NCBI RefSeq assembly: GCF_014635845.1
Contig: NZ_BMDP01000003.1
Span: forward strand, 124,001-188,000
Length of the DNA stretch: 64,000 nucleotides
Origin: Oxalicibacterium solurbis
GTDB lineage: Bacteria > Pseudomonadota > Gammaproteobacteria > Burkholderiales > Burkholderiaceae_D
Reading direction: 5' to 3'
Shown: one piece after another, positions 44,852 to 52,564 of the stretch
How positions within the stretch are numbered: the stretch's first letter is position 1
Layout of the letters: every line of letters starts with the position of its first letter
Translations under genes and position numbers: made by a program
Notes under the pieces: model-generated
Told to the model about the DNA's origin: nothing
Database searches by the model: none
The model's input: the letters and a program-made list of their open reading frames with translations, nothing else

Positions 44852-45366
44852 TTGACCACCTTCAACGGCGATGCGACCGATCGCCCTTCCATCTGCGCGC
44901 GCAGTTTCTGGCGTGCGCGCGACAGCCGCGACATCACGGTGCCGATCGGCAAATTCAGCGTCACCGCCACTTCGTCATACGACATTTCTTCCAGCGCGAT
45001 CAACAACAGGATTTCACTCTGCTCGGCCGGCAGGGTATTCAGTGCGGATGCGAGATCGCGCATCTGCAGGCTGTCGCCCTGCGATGCGCGCACTTCCGGC
45101 AGCGGCGTATCGTCGTCCAGCACGTCGGTCGGCACCGACGGCCGTCGCACCTGGTCGATATACAGGTTGTGCATGATGCCGAACAGCCATGCGCGCATGT
45201 CGCTGCCGCGCTGCCACGACGACAGCTTTTTCCATCCACGCTCCATCGTGTCCTGCACCAGATCATCGGCACCGGTGCGGTCGCCGACCAGCGCGCGGGC
45301 GTAACGGCGCAGGCGCGGGATGCACGCGATCAGGCGATCGCGCTCATCCTGCATGGCAGCTTTCAT
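44848..45366 (-). CDS. ECF RNA polymerase sigma factor
   Basis: A 172-residue protein with region 2 (RYARALVGDRTGADDLVQDTMERGW... WLFGIMHNLYIDQVR) and region 4 (ALNTLPAEQSEILLLIALEEMSYDEVAVTLNLPIGTVMSRLSRARQKLR), both intact. It directs RNA polymerase to a stress regulon in partnership with the overlapping anti-sigma gene. The ATG at 45366 is used; one at 45354 is possible, neither having a strong ribosome site. It follows a secreted-repeat protein gene by 28 bases. Contrast with the broken ECF gene at 39602. Confidence 0.9.
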   Translation of the reverse strand: MKAAMQDERDRLIACIPRLRRYARALVGDRTGADDLVQDTMERGWKKLSSWQRGSDMRAWLFGIMHNLYIDQVRRPSVPTDVLDDDTPLPEVRASQGDSLQMRDLASALNTLPAEQSEILLLIALEEMSYDEVAVTLNLPIGTVMSRLSRARQKLRAQMEGRSVASPLKVVK

Positions 45367-45394
45367 CGTGCATCATGGACGACGCGGCGAACGA

Positions 45395-45772
45395 TCAATC
45401 CTTGATGACGTGCCAGACATTCTTGACGTTGTCGCCGTTGCGGTCGCCGGCCTTCTTGTCGGAAGCGAACAGGTACAGCGGCTTGCCCTTGTAGGCCAGT
45501 TGCGCGGAACCGTCATCGCGCTTCACGACCGAATACGGCGCAGCGATAGTGGCACCGGCAGCGGAAAGCGGCGGCCATGCCGTGGCGCAACCGCCGTTGC
45601 AGACGCTCTTGCCGCTGTTGGCAACGTCCTTGTCGAAGGTGTAAAGCGTCATGCCTTCGCTGGTGACGAGGATGCCGTCGTCGGCTTTCTTAACCGGTAC
45701 GTCTTGCGCGAACGCGGTAGCAGAAAACGCCAGGGCAGCAACAGTGGAAAGCAGCAGACGGAAAATCTTCAT
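45395..45772 (-). CDS. Exported COG4315-type repeat protein
   Basis: A 125-residue protein with a cleavable signal peptide (ending AFA-Q). The mature part has GILVTSEGMTLYTFDKDVANSGKSVCNGGCATAWPPL and a second copy-like AYKGKPLYLFASDKKAGDRNGDN, the two-repeat pattern of COG4315 secreted proteins (Y-x-F-D-D... C-x-x-x-C). Role unknown. First gene of an operon with the ECF sigma and anti-sigma genes, a common association that suggests it is in the sigma regulon or helps sense the signal. Confidence 0.87.
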   Translation of the reverse strand: MKIFRLLLSTVAALAFSATAFAQDVPVKKADDGILVTSEGMTLYTFDKDVANSGKSVCNGGCATAWPPLSAAGATIAAPYSVVKRDDGSAQLAYKGKPLYLFASDKKAGDRNGDNVKNVWHVIKD

Positions 45773-45989
45773 GATGATGCTCCTTTATCGGAAATGATCG
45801 GGACAGCCGCAAGTGCGCTAATCGGCGCTTCGCAAGTGTGCGCCGACAACAAGGTATACGAAAGGGCAACCCGGTTTATTCCGCGTCCGGATAAAAAATT
45901 TGTCCGTTGCCGCATGGTATCGGTGATTCTCCGGCACCGAGCATGCACGAATCTTGCTTTTGACATGGCATCAAACCAAGGACGAAGCA

Positions 45990-47183
45990 ATGACAAGTAC
46001 GACATCCCCTTCCCCGCAGGCGCCGCGCGGCGCCCAATTGTGGCGCGAGCGACTCGACCTGCTGCTGGAATCCACCGGCGAAGGCGTGTTCGGGGTGGAC
46101 ATGGATGGCAACTGCATCTTCATCAACCGAGCCGCCGCCGAGATGATCGGCTGGCCCCAGGAAGAAGCGCTGCACCGGAACATGCATTTGCTGATCCATC
46201 ATTCGCACAACGACGGAAGTTGCTATCCGGTCGAGCACTGTCCGATCTTCCATGCGTTCAGCCATGGCCTGCCTTGCCACATCGAGGACGAAGTGCTGTG
46301 GCGCAGGGACGGTTCGTCGTTTCCCGCCGAATATACATCGCACCCTATCGTCGAGCGTACTGCCGACGGCGAAGCTATCCTTGGCGCGGTCGCCACCATC
46401 AAGGACATTTCCGAACGCAAGCGCGCCGAACAGCTGCTGAAACGAAGCAACGACGAACTGGAACGCCGCGTTGCCGAACGCACCGGCGAACTGACGAAGG
46501 CACTGGCCGATCTGCGCGAACTGGCCGCCTATATGGAAACGATGCGCGAAACCGAGCGCACGCGCATCGCGCGCGAGATCCACGATGAACTCGGCTCGTT
46601 GCTGGTCGCGCTGAAGATGGATGTGAACTGGCTCGAGAAGCGCATGGACGACCGGCCTGCACTGGCGCAGAAATGCCAAGGCATGGGCGAGCTGATCGAT
46701 ATTGCCGTCGACAATGTCGGCCGCATCATTACCGACCTGCGCCCCAGCATTCTCGATCATCGCGGCCTGTGGGCGGCGCTGGCCTGGCAGGTGCAGGAAT
46801 TCCTGAAGAGCGCCGAAATGGCGTCGGACGTGCAGATGCATGTCGCTGCCGGCGTGGGCCATCCGGAGCGCGCGCAGGCAACCGCCGTCTTTCGCATCTT
46901 CCAGGAAATGCTGTCGAATGTCGCGCGGCATGCGCGCGCCGAGTCGGTGTCCATCCGCCTGCTGGTCGATGCGCCACCGGAACCGGTCCTCTTCATCGAG
47001 GTGCGCGACGATGGCGTCGGCGCCACGCGTGAGGAATTGAATAGCCCACAGAGCTACGGCGTGGTCGGCATGCGCGAACGCGCCGGCTACTTCGGCGGCA
47101 AGCTGACCATCGACGGTTTGCCCGGGCAGGGAACCTGTGTCCGGTTGGTGATGCCGTTGACCATCGATACGGAGACGTCATGA
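45990..47183 (+). CDS. PAS sensor histidine kinase (NarX/HisKA_3 class), soluble
   Basis: A 397-residue protein. A PAS domain at about 25-145 includes GSC78YPVEHC84PIF and later C96, three closely placed Cys suggesting a redox or metal sensing site. A coiled-coil linker leads to the HisKA_3 domain with phospho-His H198 in AREIHDELGS and an ATPase domain with GVGATREE and GVVGMRERAGYFGG. No membrane span is seen, so it senses inside the cell. AAGGAC precedes the ATG at 45990. It overlaps the response regulator gene as ATGA. Resemblance to NarX is at the kinase class level only. Confidence 0.9.
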   Translation: MTSTTSPSPQAPRGAQLWRERLDLLLESTGEGVFGVDMDGNCIFINRAAAEMIGWPQEEALHRNMHLLIHHSHNDGSCYPVEHCPIFHAFSHGLPCHIEDEVLWRRDGSSFPAEYTSHPIVERTADGEAILGAVATIKDISERKRAEQLLKRSNDELERRVAERTGELTKALADLRELAAYMETMRETERTRIAREIHDELGSLLVALKMDVNWLEKRMDDRPALAQKCQGMGELIDIAVDNVGRIITDLRPSILDHRGLWAALAWQVQEFLKSAEMASDVQMHVAAGVGHPERAQATAVFRIFQEMLSNVARHARAESVSIRLLVDAPPEPVLFIEVRDDGVGATREELNSPQSYGVVGMRERAGYFGGKLTIDGLPGQGTCVRLVMPLTIDTETS

Positions 47184-47848
47184 GCAAAACGATCAGGGTT
47201 CTGGTCTGCGACGATCATCTGATCGTGCGGCAGGGCATCCGGCAGATCCTGTCCGATGCGGAAGACATCGCCGTCGTCAGCGAAGCGGGGAATGGTCCGG
47301 AAGCGATTCGGCAGGTACGCGAGCTGGCGCAGGGAGAGGGCAGCATCGATGTGGTACTGCTCGACATCGCGATGCCGCAGCGCGACGGGCTGGACATGCT
47401 GAAGCAGTTCAAGAACGAATTTCCGAAACTGCCGGTACTGATTCTGAGCACCTATCCGGACCGGCAATATGCGGTCTTCAGCCTGCGTCTCGGCGCGGCC
47501 GGTTATCTGAACAAAAGTGCCGATTCCGAACAGATGATCGCCGCGATCCGCAAGGTGGCGCGGGGTGGCGTCTTCATCACGCCATCGGTCGCCGAACTGC
47601 TGGCGTCCTCGGTCGGCGCAGGCCCCGATCACAACGAACAGCCGATACAGGAACGCCTGTCGCATCGCGAGCATCAGGTGTACCGGATGCTGTCGCAGGG
47701 ACAGAGCGTCGGCGAGATCGCAACGCAACTGTCGCTGTCGCCCAATACTGTCAGCACCTATCGTTCGCGCATCCTGGAAAAAACCGGCGTGCGCAACGAT
47801 GTCGAACTGGCGTTGTATGCGGTGCGGCAATCGTCGGGATCGACATGA
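47180..47848 (+). CDS. NarL/FixJ-type response regulator
   Basis: A 222-residue protein. The receiver domain has acidic D11/D12, phospho-acceptor D62 in LLDIAMP and K112 in LNKSADS. The LuxR-type helix-turn-helix is LSHREHQVYRMLSQGQSVGEIATQLSLSPNTVSTYRSRILEKTG. Its start overlaps the kinase stop by four bases, so kinase and regulator are a cognate pair. Targets are unknown; control of the nar operon 18 kb away is possible but not shown by the sequence. Confidence 0.93.
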   Translation: MSKTIRVLVCDDHLIVRQGIRQILSDAEDIAVVSEAGNGPEAIRQVRELAQGEGSIDVVLLDIAMPQRDGLDMLKQFKNEFPKLPVLILSTYPDRQYAVFSLRLGAAGYLNKSADSEQMIAAIRKVARGGVFITPSVAELLASSVGAGPDHNEQPIQERLSHREHQVYRMLSQGQSVGEIATQLSLSPNTVSTYRSRILEKTGVRNDVELALYAVRQSSGST

Positions 47849-47878
47849 GTGCCGCACCGCGCGACACGAAGCTGGTGC

Positions 47879-48094
47879 CTACTTAGCCGTCTTCGCACGC
47901 TGCCGTATCAGCGTCACCGGCTCGCCGCCGACGCCCCAGTTGTCGGTATCGACTTCATCGATGATGACGAACGTCGTCTGCGGATTCTTGTTCAGCACAC
48001 GTTGCAGCAGTTCGGTCGCGCCCTTGATCAGCTCCGCCTTCTGCTCCGGCGTGACGTTTCCTTCGCGGGTGATCTGAATATTGACGAATGGCAT
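47879..48094 (-). CDS. 4-oxalocrotonate tautomerase-family protein
   Basis: A 71-residue protein starting MPFVNIQITREGNVTPEQK. Removal of Met exposes the catalytic Pro1, which fixes the ATG at 48094 rather than the GTG two codons earlier; GGAG lies eight bases upstream. VNKNPQTTFVIIDEVDTDNWGVGGE is typical of the family. Such enzymes catalyse keto-enol tautomerisation or related reactions. It is 28 bases downstream of the SDR gene and likely shares its transcript. Substrate unknown. Confidence 0.9.
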   Translation of the reverse strand: MPFVNIQITREGNVTPEQKAELIKGATELLQRVLNKNPQTTFVIIDEVDTDNWGVGGEPVTLIRQRAKTAK

Positions 48095-48122
48095 GGTCAC
48101 TTCTCCTTGTTCAAAATGGTGA

Positions 48123-48863
48123 TTACCAGGTACCGGCGGAGGCGCCGCCGTCTACCGCGAGGATGGTGCCGGTCGTGAACGATGCACCCGTCAGATACAT
48201 TACCGCATCGACAATGTCCTGATCCTTGCCCATCGTGTGCGTCGGATGCAGTCCCTTCAGGAAGTCGTGCGTTTCGGGCGCATGCATCGGTGTATCGATG
48301 ACGCCGGGCGCCACTGCATTGACCATCACGTTGCTGGACGCCAGTTCGATTGCCAGCGCGCGGGTCGCCTGATTCAGGCCGCCTTTTACCAACACCGGCA
48401 GCAGCGCGCCGATCCTGGCGGTCGGCTGCATGGCAATGCTGGCCGTCACGTTGACGATGTGGCCGCTGCGGTTGTCGGCCATGTGCTTGCCGGCCAGTTG
48501 CGTCACGTACAGGAAACCTTTCAGGTTGGTATCGAAGATGCGGTCGACATCGTCCGGCGTGTAATCGGCAAACGGCTTCGGCAGGAAGATGCCGGCATTG
48601 TTGACCAGGATGTCGACCTTGCCGAATTGCGCGATGGCGGTATCGAACACCCGTTTCGCGGTGGCAGGATCGCCGATGTCGCCATCGACCGGCACAAAAC
48701 GCTCACCGAGTTTCTCCGCCGTTTCCTGCAGGCGGGACAAGGTTCGTGCGTTGCCGATCACGTTGTCGCCGCGTTTCACAAACGCTTCCGCGATGGCCAG
48801 TCCGATGCCGCTCGATGCGCCGGTGATGATGACGGTGCGCGCTGTCTTGTTACTCGTATTCAT
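48123..48863 (-). CDS. Short-chain dehydrogenase/reductase lacking the catalytic Tyr
   Basis: A 246-residue SDR. The cofactor motif TGASSGIGLAIA and the structural NNAG are normal, as is DTNLKGF. The active-site region is NVTASIAMQPTARIGALLPVLVKGG: the Lys is present but the position four before it is Pro, not Tyr. SDRs with this substitution form a minor group of uncertain activity. It may still bind NAD(P) and act through another residue, or be non-catalytic. Divergent from a LysR gene with a dyad in the gap; the tautomerase gene follows. Confidence 0.88.
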   Translation of the reverse strand: MNTSNKTARTVIITGASSGIGLAIAEAFVKRGDNVIGNARTLSRLQETAEKLGERFVPVDGDIGDPATAKRVFDTAIAQFGKVDILVNNAGIFLPKPFADYTPDDVDRIFDTNLKGFLYVTQLAGKHMADNRSGHIVNVTASIAMQPTARIGALLPVLVKGGLNQATRALAIELASSNVMVNAVAPGVIDTPMHAPETHDFLKGLHPTHTMGKDQDIVDAVMYLTGASFTTGTILAVDGGASAGTW

Positions 48864-48997
48864 GATCCATTCCTTTTCGTTTTGTTGGAGTAAAAACCGT
48901 CGCTCCAGTCCAGCCGCGTGTCGTTGTGCAGACTGCGTTTGACGATGGAATGGACTTTACTGATGCAGTCGATGATGATAAATACAGAAAATCGCAA

Positions 48998-49019
48998 ATT
49001 ACTTGATACATCATGTAAT
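48998..49019. promoter_or_regulatory. 22-base dyad, likely LysR operator
   Basis: ATTAC (48998-49002) and GTAAT (49015-49019) flank an inner TGAT-AC-ATCA, making an interrupted dyad with 18 of 22 positions symmetric. It ends two bases before the LysR start codon and lies upstream of the divergent SDR gene, fitting autorepression plus SDR control. Confidence 0.55.
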
Positions 49020-49021
49020 CA

Positions 49022-49933
49022 ATGAAACGACAATTCGACGATCTTCTGCTCGGCAGCATCGAGCTGTTCTGCCTGGCTGCAGAGCTCGCCAGCTTCACGG
49101 CGGCGGCCACGGTCGCCGGCGTCACGCCTGCCGCCGTCAGCCGCTCGGTATCGCGGCTGGAACAGCGCCTGGGCGTGCGGCTCTTCGTCCGCACGACGCG
49201 GCAAATCCGGCTGACGGATAGCGGCCAGGCTTATTTCGCGCAGTGCCGGCAGGCCTTGTCGCAGCTGGTCGACGCCGAAAACGAAGTCACCGGCAAGCAG
49301 TCGGCGCCGGCCGGCCATCTGCGCATCAGCCTGCCGGTGCCATACGCGCATTACCGCGTGCTGCCGCTACTGCCGGAATTTCGCGCGCGCTATCCGGACG
49401 TGACGATCGAAACCCACGTCAGCAACCGCAACATCGACTTCATCGAAGAGGGGTACGACCTCGCGATACGCGGGCGGCTGCCTGCCGATTCGAACATGAT
49501 CGGCCGCAAGCTGGAGGACACGCCGCTGGTCATCGTCGCCACACCGGACTATCTGACGCGCGCCGGCACGCCGCAGACGCCGGCGGATCTCGCCGCGCAC
49601 GAATGCATCCAGTTCGAGCTGCCGAGCAGCGGTCGCGACATTCCGTGGCTGATCCGGCAGAACGGCGTGGTCGAGGAAGTGCCGACGCAAGGCGGCTATC
49701 GCACGTCCGGCGACTATGTCAGCGCCGTAATGCTCGCACGCAAGGGCGCCGGCCTGTTCCAGACTTATCGCTTCATCGTCGAAGAGGATCTGCGATCCGG
49801 CGCGCTGGTCGAGGTGCTGCAGCCGTATGCCGGCGGCGCACGGGCCTTTTCCCTGCTCTATCCGAGCGGCCGTCATCTGCCGCTGCGCGTGCGCGCATTC
49901 ATCGATTTCCTCGTCGCCAGACTCGGCAACTGA
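49022..49933 (+). CDS. LysR-family transcriptional regulator, divergent from SDR gene
   Basis: A 303-residue LysR protein. The helix-turn-helix is SIELFCLAAELASFTAAATVAGVTPAAVSRSVSRLEQRLGVRLF; the effector domain (GHLRISLPVPYAHYRVLPLLPEF, DLAIRGRLPADSNMIGRKL) is of the common CrgA-like type. Its ATG follows the dyad at 48998-49019 by two bases, leaving no room for a ribosome site outside it. It probably controls the divergent SDR-tautomerase pair and itself. Inducer unknown. The cyanase gene downstream is 256 bases away and may be independent. Confidence 0.9.
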   Translation: MKRQFDDLLLGSIELFCLAAELASFTAAATVAGVTPAAVSRSVSRLEQRLGVRLFVRTTRQIRLTDSGQAYFAQCRQALSQLVDAENEVTGKQSAPAGHLRISLPVPYAHYRVLPLLPEFRARYPDVTIETHVSNRNIDFIEEGYDLAIRGRLPADSNMIGRKLEDTPLVIVATPDYLTRAGTPQTPADLAAHECIQFELPSSGRDIPWLIRQNGVVEEVPTQGGYRTSGDYVSAVMLARKGAGLFQTYRFIVEEDLRSGALVEVLQPYAGGARAFSLLYPSGRHLPLRVRAFIDFLVARLGN

Positions 49934-50189
49934 TTATTCGCCGTCGCAGACAGACGTTGTAGTGCCAGCACTACAAAAAATCGCGGCCTTGCACGATGGT
50001 CGACGGTTGCATGCCTTTCTAAGATGGCCCCAGGCAATGGCAGTGAAATTCGCATGCGGCGTGTCCGGCTCATGCAATGCAGCAGGCTGAACACCGTCAT
50101 CGATGTTCGTCCGGTCTTGCCGGCGAAGAGCCGCAGCCAGCAGCACTCCGATCGCCCGACCCTTTCTTTATTTCTTACAGGAGCCGCAT

Positions 50190-50633
50190 ATGAACCGTAA
50201 CGACGTTACCGAAAAAATCATCACCGCCAAAGTATCGCAAGGCTTGAAATGGTCGGAGATCGCCACCAAGGTCGGCATGAGCAAGGAGTGGGTCACCGCA
50301 GCCTGCTTCGGCCAGATGACGATGAATGCCGAACAGGCCGATGCCGCCGCAAAACTGTTCGGCCTGACCGACGAAGAAAAGAAATGGCTGATGATCGTCC
50401 CGTACCGCGGCTCGCTGCCGACCGCCGTACCGACCGATCCGACGATTTATCGTTTCTACGAACTGGTACAGGTGTACGGCACAACCTTCAAGGAATTGAT
50501 CCACGAAGAATTCGGCGACGGCATCATGAGCGCAATCGACTTCAAGATGGACATGTCGCGCGAGAAGGACCCGAACGGCGATCGCGTCAAGATCATCATG
50601 AGCGGAAAATATCTGCCTTACAAAATGTACTGA
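50190..50633 (+). CDS. cynS: Cyanate hydratase (cyanase)
   Basis: A 147-residue protein of exact cyanase length. The catalytic Arg88 and Glu91 are in YRFYELVQVYG and Ser114 in GIMSAIDFKMD. The N-terminal helical domain (LKWSEIATKVGMSKEWVTAACFGQ) resembles a DNA-binding fold but is not one functionally. It converts cyanate and bicarbonate to ammonia and CO2, for detoxification or nitrogen supply. ACAGGAG precedes the ATG at 50190. No cynT or cynX is adjacent. A strong terminator follows at 50702. Confidence 0.97.
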   Translation: MNRNDVTEKIITAKVSQGLKWSEIATKVGMSKEWVTAACFGQMTMNAEQADAAAKLFGLTDEEKKWLMIVPYRGSLPTAVPTDPTIYRFYELVQVYGTTFKELIHEEFGDGIMSAIDFKMDMSREKDPNGDRVKIIMSGKYLPYKMY

Positions 50634-50701
50634 TGTCGTTTGCGGCGCGACACGTACGGCAAGCGACGCGAACAAGAGCAAAGCCGCGATAAAGTGGCTA
50701 T

Positions 50702-50739
50702 TGAACAAGCGCGCCATCGCAGCGCGCTTGTTCATTTTT
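50702..50739 (+). terminator. Rho-independent terminator of cynS
   Basis: TGAACAAGCGCGC (50702-50714) pairs perfectly with GCGCGCTTGTTCA (50722-50734) around a 7-base loop, followed by five Ts. It is 69 bases after the cyanase stop. Confidence 0.9.
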
Positions 50740-50777
50740 GCCGCGCAATGCGGGCGAACCGCACATCGAAATCGCAA

Positions 50778-50831
50778 CTGCCCAAAAATCAGGCAGTGAA
50801 TGCCTTGGCGTATATTGCCTAAATTTTGGGC
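50778..50831. repeat. Nested inverted repeats upstream of second OxlT-type gene
   Basis: TGCCCAAAA (50778-50786) pairs with TTTTGGGCA (50823-50831). Inside is AGGCA-GTGAA-TGCCT (50790-50804). Possible cruciform or operator; no T-run suited to a terminator. Confidence 0.45.
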
Positions 50832-50904
50832 AATGCAATTTAACGAAATCTTAACATCATCGGCCGCAAACCCGCACCAGCTCTCGCTCTCCGCGATTAC
50901 GTAC

Positions 50905-50976
50905 TATCCACAAAATTTTTACGTGGTATCCACAATTCACTTAAATCATTCGTGCGCGAATACGGGATATCCACAA
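50905..50976. promoter_or_regulatory. Three TATCCACAA direct repeats upstream of OxlT-type gene 2
   Basis: TATCCACAA occurs at 50905-50913, 50927-50935 and 50968-50976, with starts 22 and 41 bases apart, close to two and four helical turns. Each is one base from the DnaA box TTATCCACA. They lie in the 580-base gap between cynS and the transporter. This gap also holds AT-rich sequence and a probable promoter, but no supported gene. Confidence 0.5.
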
Positions 50977-51212
50977 TCTGAATATCACATATTCCTGACT
51001 TGAAGCATAGCAACGAAACGCGCGTTCTCTGATAGTGAGGCCGTTGAAAAAGTAAACACACGGACTGCACGCATCGGCGAGGAAAAGACAACCGGCTTTC
51101 CCGCAAACGATGCAGCCGAGAATGATCGCATCGAATCAAGTGTTTATGGCAACGGGCGCACGGCACAGGTCGTGACGTGCAATTACATACTTGAGAGTTG
51201 AGAGAAGGCAAA

Positions 51213-52490
51213 ATGAATCAAACCGCTTCCGCTACGCTGACTGCCGAAGTCAGCCGTCCGGCCTCTTATCGCTGGATGCAGTTGATCCTGGGCATCGTCG
51301 CCATGGCGATGATCGCTAACCTGCAGTACGGTTGGACCCTGTTCGTCGATCCTATTTCGCAAAAATACGGCTGGAGCCGTGCTGCCATTCAAGTGGCATT
51401 CACGATCTTCGTCATCACCGAAACCTGGCTCGTTCCTATCGAAGGCTGGTTCGTCGATAAATTCGGCCCACGCCCTGTCGTTCTGGTCGGCGGCATCCTG
51501 TGCGGCCTCGGCTGGTTCATCAATTCGTTCGCCGATTCGCTGGCACTGTTCTACATTTCCGCCATCATCTGCGGCGTGGGTGCAGGCGCTGTCTACGGCA
51601 CCTGCGTCGGCAATGCGCTGAAATGGTTCCCGGACCGCCGCGGTCTGGCAGCCGGCCTGACCGCTGCCGGTTTCGGCGCCGGTTCCGCTGCGACCATCAT
51701 CCCGATCTCGTCGATGATCGCCGAAAAAGGCTATGAAGCTGCGTTCCTGTACTTCGGTATCGGCCAGGGCATCATCGTCGTGCTGATCGCGCTGTTCCTG
51801 ACACGTGCTCCCGAGCACAAGAAAGGCGAAGCAAGCAACGCCAAGGTGCAGCAGTCCAAAAACGAATTCAAGCCGAGCGAAGTTCTGCGTCAGCCTGTGT
51901 TCTGGATCATGTACCTGATGTTCGTGATGGTGGCTGCCGGCGGCCTGATGGCAACCGCGCAACTGGGTTCGATCGCACACGACTTCAAGGTGTTCGACGT
52001 CAACTTCAACGTGTTCGGCATGGTGTTGCCTGCACTGACCTTCGCACTGGCAATCGACCGCGTGCTGAACGGCCTGACCCGTCCGTTCTTCGGCTGGATC
52101 TCCGACATGATCGGCCGCGAACCGACGATGTTCATCGCCTTCGCAATCGAAGCAGTCGGCATCCTGGCTCTGTACCACTGGGGTCATGACCCGATCGCGT
52201 TCGTGATCCTGACCGGTATCGTGTTCTTCGCATGGGGCGAAATCTACTCGCTGTTCCCGTCGACCTGCGCAGATACCTTCGGCGCCAAGTTCGCAACGGC
52301 CAACTCCGGCCTGCTGTACACCGCCAAAGGCACGGCATCGCTGCTGGTTCCGATTTCCGCAGTGATCGCTTCGGCAACGGGTGGCTGGTATGCCGTGTTC
52401 GTGCTGGCAAGTATCCTGAATGCTGCCGCCGCACTGATGGCATGGTTCGTGTTGAAGCCGATGCGTTCCAAGTTCATGAGCAAGAACTGA
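51213..52490 (+). CDS. OxlT-type oxalate/formate antiporter-like MFS transporter, copy 2
   Basis: A 425-residue protein with 12 membrane segments, clearly a paralog of the protein at 29748-31064. Shared motifs are ETWLVPIEGWFVDKFGPRPVV, GNALKWFPDRRGLAAGLTAAGFGAGSA and NGLTRPFFGWISDMIGREPTM. It probably exchanges oxalate, formate or a similar small carboxylate at the inner membrane. AGAGAAGG precedes the ATG at 51213. It has a long repeat-bearing leader unlike that of copy 1, suggesting different regulation, and its own terminator at 52517. Codons look especially biased to C-ending forms, consistent with high expression. Confidence 0.9.
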   Translation: MNQTASATLTAEVSRPASYRWMQLILGIVAMAMIANLQYGWTLFVDPISQKYGWSRAAIQVAFTIFVITETWLVPIEGWFVDKFGPRPVVLVGGILCGLGWFINSFADSLALFYISAIICGVGAGAVYGTCVGNALKWFPDRRGLAAGLTAAGFGAGSAATIIPISSMIAEKGYEAAFLYFGIGQGIIVVLIALFLTRAPEHKKGEASNAKVQQSKNEFKPSEVLRQPVFWIMYLMFVMVAAGGLMATAQLGSIAHDFKVFDVNFNVFGMVLPALTFALAIDRVLNGLTRPFFGWISDMIGREPTMFIAFAIEAVGILALYHWGHDPIAFVILTGIVFFAWGEIYSLFPSTCADTFGAKFATANSGLLYTAKGTASLLVPISAVIASATGGWYAVFVLASILNAAAALMAWFVLKPMRSKFMSKN

Positions 52491-52516
52491 TCGACTTTCG
52501 TTCAGTCAATTTTCCG

Positions 52517-52543
52517 GACCGGCCTTCGTGCCGGTCTTTTTTT
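52517..52543 (+). terminator. Rho-independent terminator of OxlT-type gene 2
   Basis: GACCGGC (52517-52523) pairs with GCCGGTC (52530-52536) around CTTCGT, followed by seven Ts. It is 27 bases after the stop. Confidence 0.92.
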
Positions 52544-52564
52544 ATCCATCGTTCCGGCAAACGT

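Noticed and set aside
49957-49976. TTGTAGT/ACTACAA hairpin after the LysR gene as a terminator
   Set aside because: The adjacent run is A-rich on the plus strand, the wrong polarity for the upstream plus-strand gene, and no minus-strand gene ends here.
50905-50976. Replication origin based on the DnaA-box-like repeats
   Set aside because: No dnaA, dnaN or gidA nearby, no AT-rich 13-mer array was recognised, and only three imperfect boxes are present.
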